Origin: Helicoverpa zea
Lineage: Eukaryota; Arthropoda; Insecta; Lepidoptera; Noctuidae
Assembly (NCBI RefSeq): GCF_022581195.2
Contig: NC_061461.1
Coordinates: 11,036,001-11,100,000 of the forward strand
DNA: 64,000 nucleotides
Direction of reading: 5' to 3'
The translations under genes and the position numbers were made by a program. The notes beneath the pieces were generated by a model. The model was not told the DNA's origin, did no database searches, and saw only the letters and a list, made by a program, of their open reading frames with translations. Positions 56,549 to 64,000 of this stretch are shown one piece after another. Position 1 is the first letter of the stretch. Every line of letters starts with the position of its first letter.

Positions 56549-59500
56549 ATGTATGCTTCATCATGTCATATGTACTTATTACCTATGTTTGCAATAAATT
56601 TTGAGTTTGAGTTATTGCAAAAAAGTTAAAAAGATGTTCGACGCGTGTTAATATCACGTAATGGTTTAATCAGTACAAAATCAAGAGGTACCTAATTAAT
56701 AGCACTCAAATTATCTTGAGAATGTTTAAATTGTCCTCTCAAAATACCTTCAACTTCAGGTGTAAAACGTACGGATAATTTTAACTTGCATTTTGTTTTC
56801 TTCTTGCTTTTCCTCAGAGGAATTGCAACGGCATGTAAACAAAAAGATAAATTTTTACCAAGATAAAAGATAAATTTTTACCTTATTGAAAAATCAAGTC
56901 TTCAAATTGGGTTATATTTTGTTGTGTCTTTTAATCTCATATAATATTTTTTTGTCGTTATAAATTGTTTTAAGACTTAATTATTATGTCAAAGTTATTT
57001 AAGGGTAAGATAACCCATTTATTGACAGGCCGTTCTTAGTACACTATCCTTTTAAGAGTAGGCAGCTAAAACCACAACCACGCAAACCACCAAAACGCAA
57101 GCAAGATTTGAACATAAATCCATGAACAAAGAATGCACAAAAGCCCCAAATAAAATTGCAGCCCAAACCTTCTAGAACTCCATTTAAAAAGCGGTAGAGC
57201 TTGCTAATTACAGTCGGAATAACTTCACCTCGAAAACTTTTAATCAATCTTTTGAACCTGCAACTTGGTGTATGTAAGTGAAAACGGATCCATACATCCA
57301 CTCCCACTTCCAAAATGGATTCAAAAAGTTAGGCATTTAAACTTGTTAGCAAGAACGCCTGCAACTTATTTTCACCCGTAAATCTTTTAAGCTGAAATTA
57401 TGTTAAAGTTAAAGAAATTTCAATGTTTGTTGGCTACGTATTTCGCTGGGTGTCGCCTTGTTGTAAACTGTGGTGCGAAAACTTTGATTTTTACGCCCCG
57501 AAATTGTTCGTGTGGATTTATGGAGTTTCGCACGGTTCGGTAAAAGTGTGAAAGGGAGTTTGAAGTTTTCTGAATTTAGAAGTCGGTTGATAAACATTTT
57601 ATTTATTATTGTGGCGGGTACAAAGTTTGTGAACCTGCTGTTAACGCTTCATCGTATAAATGATTTCTTCGATGCTTGTTTTACTGAAGCTTTTTGATTG
57701 GTTTTGCAGATCTTCGGTCCCTCCATGTAAAAAACTAGTTGAAGCTAAGCAACAATAACATTCATAATATAACTTAAAGCACTTCTTGATAATACGAGGT
57801 AAACTTAGATTTGAAAAGAATTTGAATATTGTCTGTCTTTAACACATTTTTCCTTTACGATTCTGTAAAAGCCCTAAAATTCCCATTGTATTCAAACAAA
57901 AAAGCATCAACACAGACCACTCGTCATGCTTACCCTAAATAAATCAAGCACATCCCGAACCAGAGCACGTTTTGTGCAACTTATTTGAAACTGCAAACGT
58001 CACCGAGTATAAATCATAACGCGCATTGTTTACGTCGACAGATGGCGTTGCTATATGTGTTAATATTCGAGCCGTGTCGACCTCTCGGAATGGCACAAAT
58101 TAACAGTTTGCTGCGTACGTCAGAAAGGTAGATCGTGATAGCTATCATAAATGATTTCTTGGATGATACTTGCATAGGTGGATTAAAATATAAGCACAAT
58201 AATGTTATGTGCTTGCTCAGGTCACTATTAAGATAGCATAGAACATGCATTTTTGGAGTTACCTATGGCCTTAAGCACAGCTGATTCACATATGGCACCG
58301 CAGAGCACTGCGGTACGCGATAAGGCTGATCTCATATCAAACTACCCACGACAGTTTGCTTCTTCTCATATTGAATCTCCACAAATTTCTCAAAAAGCTG
58401 TCTAAAATCAAGCTCACCGGCAATTTAATTTACTTTTAAATTTTTTACCTGTTTATAAAATTAATATTCCCCTTCAAACACAGTCGCATACAACAACTAG
58501 TTTCAAAATAAACACGGTCCCACACCGCAGCGCTAATGTCAAGTGTCAAGCGCATATCTCACTCGCACGTCCGTGCGTCCGCGGCAATACGCGTCAAATG
58601 TATATCATTTTACTGTGCTGTCGTGTATGCTAATAAGTTTTGCGTTTTCATGTTTATTGTTTACTGTGAGATTAAATATAAAATGCTGGTTTTGTTTTAT
58701 TTTTTGGAAATGATGTAATTTAACTTACCTCGTGATAATTCTCTGAAAAACCACATTTTTCAGTAAAGAAGGCAATAAGATACCATATTGGAGAAGGATA
58801 CTTTTCGTAGATTGATTTTAAACATTGAATTTATTGAGTGTTTGCTATGAAGTGCTGCAAGCTACGGCGTAGCAAATAATAGTGCTACAACTATCATTTG
58901 GGATATCATCAACGTTCTTGTTTAGAAAAAAAAAAACTTTAGAATCTGTCAGTGGTTACTTTCTTGTGTAGACCTTAGGTATTTTAACCTGACTACGTCA
59001 GAAGCAAGGGTTATAATGTATACAATATAATTTTAATTAATAAACAAAATTCCATATTTTTTTGTTATTTTCCTCCATATTAAAAAAAAAACCGCCCCCG
59101 TAAAGACACCATAAATAAACCAAAAAAAAAACATCAAACGTTAATCCGAGCATCATTAGAACAGGTTGTAACGCAAAGGCGTTCTAATGAAGTGACTGCG
59201 GAAAGCGCGCAAAGGGCTCTCGCGGCTCTCCCTTTGACTCTAGTGTGTTTTGCTTAATGCATGTAGTACTTAGACATGATAAGTTAGACATGAAACCGTG
59301 TAGGGGGAATAGAAGTAGTGGGGATGTCGTTTTGGATGGGTCGGGAAGAGTATTTTAATCAGGCAGTGAAAAAGAAACATATAGACGAATTCAGAACCGG
59401 AGAAGGTCTACATATATTTTTTGGCAAAATCCGATTGTCTTCTCCATCATTAGAACCAGATAAATCAGATCAGAATAATAAAATAGAGAAGAAGAATAGA

Positions 59501-60431
59501 ATCAGAATTTTTGGAATAATCGAAGGTCTCTAGCGTTGACTTCCGCGGAAGGACACTATAAATTTTTTTTATATAATCATAGGAATAATAATTTGTACAG
59601 CACTCTTTTCCCATATTTTATAACTTATATCTTTGCGATATCCTTCTTATGAATAACAGAAAATACACCTTAGACCAACACCACATTAGACTAACATTTT
59701 CAAGCAAGTCTTAGCCTAAATCCTGAGCCTAATTAATAAAACATAACAGAACAGCCGAGCGTTAATTAGTAAAGTAGCGTGTTTCTATGAGGAGCAACTT
59801 TTAAACATATTAATTCGGTATAATTCGCGTCTTGGTGCGTCAAACGAACCGGCTCGTGTGGGATGAGATTACACGCACGTTTTGTAGAAGTCAGAATATT
59901 TAGAAGTACCACAGTAACTATTATACAATCTGTGGTACCGCTGCGTTTTATATTGAAACACAAGTTTCTTGACAAAAGGTTAAACAGAAAAAAACAATAT
60001 GCAATCTAGCCTCTATTTCGTCAAATTTAGATTTCGTGGGTTTAATTACAAACTCGCGAGATTTCGATGTTTTTAAAACTTCTAATGTCAGATGCAGGTA
60101 CTATGAACCCAAAGCGGGACTGAATTCTCTCTCGGATTCAAAAATCTATTATAAGTGTATCGAAAAAACCTACCAATGGCTGCCATTTACTCGTTTACAT
60201 AGACATAGCTCCATTTAAATCCTGTATGAGATCTTATGACATTTTTAACATTTTCTTCACTAACCTTCTTACCGTTTCTCTATACAACCCATACCAACCA
60301 GAGCCAGGTGGCGTGCCGAATTAAAACGTGAACAAAAGCCTTTACACAATGAAGCAAGAATGAACGTACGAACATACGGCCTTCAGGACGTGCGTAATGA
60401 AATCTAACCGTGTGTACTGAGCTTTATACAT
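56549..60431. other. Long tract without recognised genes
   Basis: Three patches are locally richer in GC: 57420-57560, 58510-58600 (CGCACGTCCGTGCGTCCGCG) and 59140-59250. The last contains the hairpin TCATTAGAAC/GTTCTAATGA around 59153-59199. They could be promoters, non-coding exons or conserved elements, but no splice or coding evidence ties them together. Confidence 0.35.
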
Positions 60432-60928
60432 GGAGAACAAAATGACTAGCGGAGGTGCCGTAACAGAATTCTCAAACACATGACAGCAACCCCAGCGGAG
60501 CCCAACAGGGCCAAGGTCTGCCGGGGCTGCAAGATTGTTCGAAAGAGTTATAGCGGCCCTGGTACATAAAAGGCTTAAGAAGGAACATGATGGGTTTTAC
60601 TCAGTAAGAGTCTAACACTTCCTCACGCTGCTAACTCATAGCGGGAGGGGTCATTTGATAATTTCCCATAAAAAAGGTGCCATAACGGGGAATCTTTTAA
60701 GAAAATTCGGGGAACGACTAACTTTACTAGCTCCGCCCTTACACGCCTTCTATGGCCCCGGCCATTTTTGTAATAGCAAAAATCGTTGACAAATATCTCA
60801 CAGAATCCGAACGCCTCATTAGTTCACTCTAACTGAACGTTTTGATCAAGCCCACCGTACGAATTTGACCTAAAAGAATTCGCCTGACTTACCATTCTTA
60901 CGGCATCTCCGCTATTTTTCCTTCCTCC
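60432..60928. mobile_element. AGCGGAG-family MITE interrupted by another repeat
   Basis: The left end GGAGAACAAAATGACTAGCG with GAGGTGCCGTAAC and the right end CTTACGGCATCTCCGC then TTTTTCCTTCCTCC are the family termini. CCAAAAGAATTCGCCTGACT-like and ACAAATATCTCACAGAATCC internal motifs agree with 6397-6698. It is longer than its sisters because of the insert at 60465-60674. Confidence 0.7.
60465..60674 (+). mobile_element. 210-bp repeat inserted in the MITE, 12-bp duplication
   Basis: AGGTGCCGTAAC (60453-60464) recurs as AGGTGCCATAAC (60675-60686). The insert contains GCGGAGCCCAACAGGGCCAA, GGCTTAAGAAGGAACATGAT, CTCAGTAAGAGTCTAACACT and a CCATAAAAA end. The later half is shared with 62668-62772. 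Confidence 0.6.
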
Positions 60929-61288
60929 GTAGCACTGAGCTTTATATTATGACGTAGTTTCACGAAGGTATTTGAGCCCTGATTTTGTTCAGTTAAGGCT
61001 GGTTAAGGCTTTGTTAGTTAACGTTCACAGGCTTATTTGGATGTCTGTGAAATTATTTTGGAAATCCTTTTAGTTTGTCACATTTAATTATAAAGGATAA
61101 TGAGGTTAGATAACTTTGGGTAGTATATGTGTTGATGTTTTTACTTAATGTGTCTGCTAGGTTTTTTGTGTTATAAGCAAAAAATATTGATAGCATAATT
61201 TTCAAAGAAATAGGGGTTTCTTTCAATATTCAATGACATAAAACATTAAGGTTGAGGAATCAGCGCGACACTGAGTTTTATAACTACA
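60929..61288. other. Unassigned tract
   Basis: No gene or repeat recognised. Confidence 0.4.
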
Positions 61289-61492
61289 CTAGCTTCTGCC
61301 AGCGGTTTCACCCGCATCCCGTGGGAACTACTTCCCGTACCGGGATAAAAAGTAGCCTATAGACTTCCTCGATAAATGGGTTATCTAACACTGAAAGAAA
61401 TTTTCAAATCGGACCAGTAGTTCCTGAGATTAGCGCGTTCAAACAAACAAACAAACAAACAAACTCTCCAGCTTTATAATATTAGTATAGAT
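61289..61492 (+). repeat. ATAATATTAGTAT-ending repeat, complete plus copy
   Basis: It begins CTAGCTTCTGCCAGCGGTTT then CACCCGCATCCCGTGGG. AAAAAGTAGCCTATAGACTT, CAAATCGGACCAGTAGTTCC and an (AAAC)n run follow, and it ends TTATAATATTAGTATAGAT. It is the best reference copy in the window and is non-coding. Class is uncertain (RTE-derived or SINE-like). Confidence 0.8.
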
Positions 61493-61903
61493 TTTGTTAA
61501 CACAACCACAATAAATTGTTGTTTCTCTGAAATAAAAGTAAGCTTTTGCAATAATTTGATCAAAACTTAAATCTTGGTACTGCTACTTCAAAACCTTTCA
61601 TGTCAATACTTAAAAATAATGATTTGAACAGCTGATCTCAGTACCAGAATAAGAATAAGATGTGGCCAGAAAAATGAACTGGATGAGATTTAATGACCTC
61701 ACAAACCAACATTCACCTTTCATCCACTCCACTTAATCCAGCAAAAAATACAAAAAGCAACATAACATAAAACCCAAATAAACATCCAACAGTCTACACC
61801 AGATTTCCCTACAAAATATTCCCCACTTATTTACCCTTCCCCTAAATTCGGGGTAACAGACGAGATGCATAATTTTCGAGGGAGCAAATCGTCTGAAGCA
61901 TTA

Positions 61904-62331
61904 AGCCTGTGCGCACACTGCAGATTAAATAATCGGCCGACGAAAACATTGGGAGGTTTTTTTTAGAAAGTCGTAAATCCAATCGCAGTTTTGAACATAC
62001 TTGGCAGTCGTTACGAGTAGTCAGAAGGCAGTAAGTCTGACACCAGTCTGACCAAGGGGTATTTGGTTGTTCGGGTAACTGGGTTGAGGAGGTCAGATAG
62101 GGCGACCCTCCTTGTAAAACATTAGTACACAGCTGCAGATTGGAAGGCCGACCCCAACATAGTTGGGAAGAAGGCTCGGTAGATAATGTAAATTAATCAA
62201 AGATTTTACTCGGTGCGATATCGAACAAATACCTGATCGTTGTTACATGTGTACTTCCATTCATCTTCATACTGATTTATGATCCCAAATCAACTATCGG
62301 CCGACTAAAAGTTTGTAGTGTGCGGATATCC
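61904..62331. mobile_element. MITE with GAGTATCCGCACA-type ends, copy 2, interrupted by a SINE
   Basis: The left end CACACTGCAGATTAAATAAT then CGGCCGAC pairs with GGCCGACTAAAAGTTTGTAG then TGTGCGGATATCC at the right. The segment after the SINE matches 13150-13237 closely (CTTCCATTCATCTTCATACT, GATTTATGATCCCAAATCAA). TA dinucleotides flank the ends. Confidence 0.65.
61989..62187 (+). mobile_element. tRNA-derived SINE, 5'-truncated, inside the MITE
   Basis: TTTTGAACATACTTGGCAGT through CTGACCAAGGGGTATTTGGT and CCCAACATAGTTGGGAAGAA to GGTAGATAATG is the 3' two thirds of the SINE. Confidence 0.8.
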
Positions 62332-62667
62332 TAAGTGAAGCCAAATTCGTATAAACAAAGCCACAGGTGTTCTATCAAATTAAATACGAAGTGTATAAGA
62401 CTGGCCTTTGTTTAAATTATTTGTCCTTTCATTCGAGTGTATATGCAGGAATATGCCGAGCACGTGGGGGAATTTTGGTGAATTAAAGGGTAACACATAA
62501 GCAGTTTAAGCTGCGATTATTGTCGTTAATGTTTTTTTAGTGAGACTTAATTTATGAAGTTGATAATTTGGTTTAATTTTTGCTGAAATGAATGTGAAAT
62601 ACATATCAATCATTAAGTATTGATTAAAATTCTGACGTCATAGTAATAGTTACCATAAGCTATTTCT

Positions 62668-62772
62668 GTTTAAGAAGGAACATGGTAGGTTTTAGTCAGT
62701 AAGAGTCTGACACTCCATCACGCTGCACCCACAGTAGGAGGAGTCATTTAAAAATTCCCATTTAAAAAGGAT
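62668..62772 (+). repeat. TAAGAAGGAACATGRTRGG repeat, second copy
   Basis: TTTAAGAAGGAACATGGTAG, GTCAGTAAGAGTCTGACACT and GAGGAGTCATTTAAAAATTC match the second half of 60465-60674. Confidence 0.65.
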
Positions 62773-63097
62773 GTAATAAATCTTTTCACTTACAAAAATA
62801 ATCCGAACATTATTCCATCAGCAAAATAAACATTGTATAACTTTGTAATTAATCACAGCCAATATCGAACTAATAACGCTATTAAAATGTTGTGCCACTA
62901 ATAGGACAATGCTATTACTAGCAATTACTGATTAATATTGGAAATGATGATAGTTGCCAACATAATGGAAAATCAAACAAGTTTATAATAGTATTTACAT
63001 ATGTATGTTACATTAAGTACGTACAATTTACAGTATTTATAGGTAATTTTATTTGTACAGATTATAAAAAGTGGGATCTTGTAATGACCCACTCACT
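62773..63097. other. Unassigned tract
   Basis: Nothing recognised. Confidence 0.4.
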
Positions 63098-63165
63098 CAT
63101 AGATTTATTTATTTATTTAGGCACACCAACAACTTATTTACAAATACTTTCACATATATAAGTAC
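63098..63165 (-). mobile_element. LINE 3' tail, minus strand
   Basis: ATAGATTTATTTATTTATTT then AGGCACACCAACAACTTATT is the inverted (AAAT)n tail and preceding UTR words of a lepidopteran LINE. Confidence 0.5.
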
Positions 63166-63184
63166 ATATATATAGATACATAGT

Positions 63185-63310
63185 TGCCGGGTATCTGGGT
63201 TGAAGAGGTCAGATAGGCTCCTTGTAAAACACTGGTACTCATCTGCATCCGGTGAGACTGAAAGCCAACCAGAACAGAGTTGGGAAAAGTCTCAGGAGAT
63301 GATGATAGTT
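63185..63310 (+). mobile_element. tRNA-derived SINE, 3' third
   Basis: GCCGGGTATCTGGGTTGAAG, AGATAGGCTCCTTGTAAAAC and ACAGAGTTGGGAAAAGTCTC with a GATGATGATAG tail. Confidence 0.7.
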
Positions 63311-64000
63311 AACTACATAGAATATTGGCTTCACCCTCTTTTAAGGGTGATATTATTATGTTGTAGTAACGCAGTTTCGTTGAGCCAGAACATGTAACAA
63401 ACACCTAGACACACAATATTCACACCCAGTAACTAGCCTTTTTAATATTCGTGTATTTTGATTTTCTAATAAATTACTTATTTGTGCGGTCTGTGCCTAT
63501 ATTCAGATTATGTAATTGAATTTAGAAGTTCATCCGTTTAATCACTATAACATTACAGACAGGAAAAATCAAAATGTTTAAAATTAATATAAAGGTCAAG
63601 TAAAATTGAAGCCTATTTATGCCCTTGCAGACCAATAAAAAGTATAACGAGCTTTCGGTAACTTTTAATATAAATAAATTCCCTATATCTATTTTTTATC
63701 TAAATTGATTTGGATACACTTTGGTTTTATAGTGATTGCAGTATTAAATAATAAGTACAGGTTTAGTTTTATCGACTGGATATTTCTATTAAATATAAAT
63801 AGAATCTTAAAGTTTATTATTAGTAAGGCTGTATACACAGTGGTAATTAAAAAGTTATTGGCAAATGAAAACAGTTTGGAAAAGCGAAATAAAAATGACC
63901 GCGTGAATATGTTTTTTGTCCAATTAATTGCGAAAAAGTTGGGACACCTTTTCTGAGACTCAAGTAACCTCCTGGATAGTGCAACTAACTTTACTATTCA
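63311..64000. other. Unassigned AT-rich tract
   Basis: No gene recognised. The 83-codon frame at 63705-63956 is low-complexity (Ile/Asn/Lys-rich). Confidence 0.4.

Noticed and set aside
57044..57313. 89-codon minus frame with Phe/Cys/Gly-rich text as a membrane protein
   Set aside because: There is no homology I recognise, it overlaps nothing gene-like, and its length is within chance for this tract.
1..64000. Conserved insect microRNAs
   Set aside because: I looked for several familiar mature sequences (for example let-7, bantam, miR-8 and miR-10 types) by eye and saw none. A profile search could still find others.

Overview
The window looks like eukaryotic nuclear DNA from a moth or butterfly. 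It is visibly AT-rich and has almost no long open frames. It is crowded with interspersed repeats I recognise as typical of Lepidoptera: the tRNA-derived SINE with the GGCAGTCGTTACGGGTAGTC core, the AGGGTTCCGTACC...GCGAGTCCGACTCGC repeat, the AGCGGAGATGCC miniature element, the repeat ending in ATAATATTAGTAT, and non-LTR tails ending in (AAAT)n or GATGATGAT. The species cannot be fixed from this. I recognise no intact host protein-coding gene, so the window is probably intergenic or a very long intron.

Layout. 0-9 kb is mostly unassigned AT-rich DNA with scattered short elements and one SINE. 9.2-15.5 kb holds a GC-rich foldback element and two inverted copies of a GC-rich retroelement of about 0.7 kb; one copy has a perfect 17-bp target duplication. 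15.67-29.31 kb is dominated by two near-identical 2.7-kb elements in opposite orientation, separated by about 7.2 kb. The right copy carries a 950-bp non-LTR retrotransposon insertion with an 11-bp target duplication. The spacer holds a 122-bp tandem array, a microsatellite, a possible 5' exon at 19.9-20.1 kb, and a 3' stub of the same non-LTR family with a foldback at its 5' side.

29.3-39.6 kb is sparser. It contains a diverged tandem duplication, a 364-bp miniature element, and the most gene-like object in the window: two short cysteine-rich exons at 36586-37037 with clean splice signals. The first exon is interrupted by a near-perfect 70-bp hairpin that adds 51 bp, keeps the frame and introduces a TGA. 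39.6-40.95 kb is a truncated jockey/CR1-like LINE nested in a SINE. 41-64 kb is low-complexity AT-rich DNA punctuated by more short elements, several of them nested.

The genes do not form a pathway. The content is a record of mobile-element insertion, several steps of which can be ordered by nesting and target-site duplications. All family names rest on pattern recognition without database search; the Helentron-like, RLE-like and zinc-binding labels are inferences.
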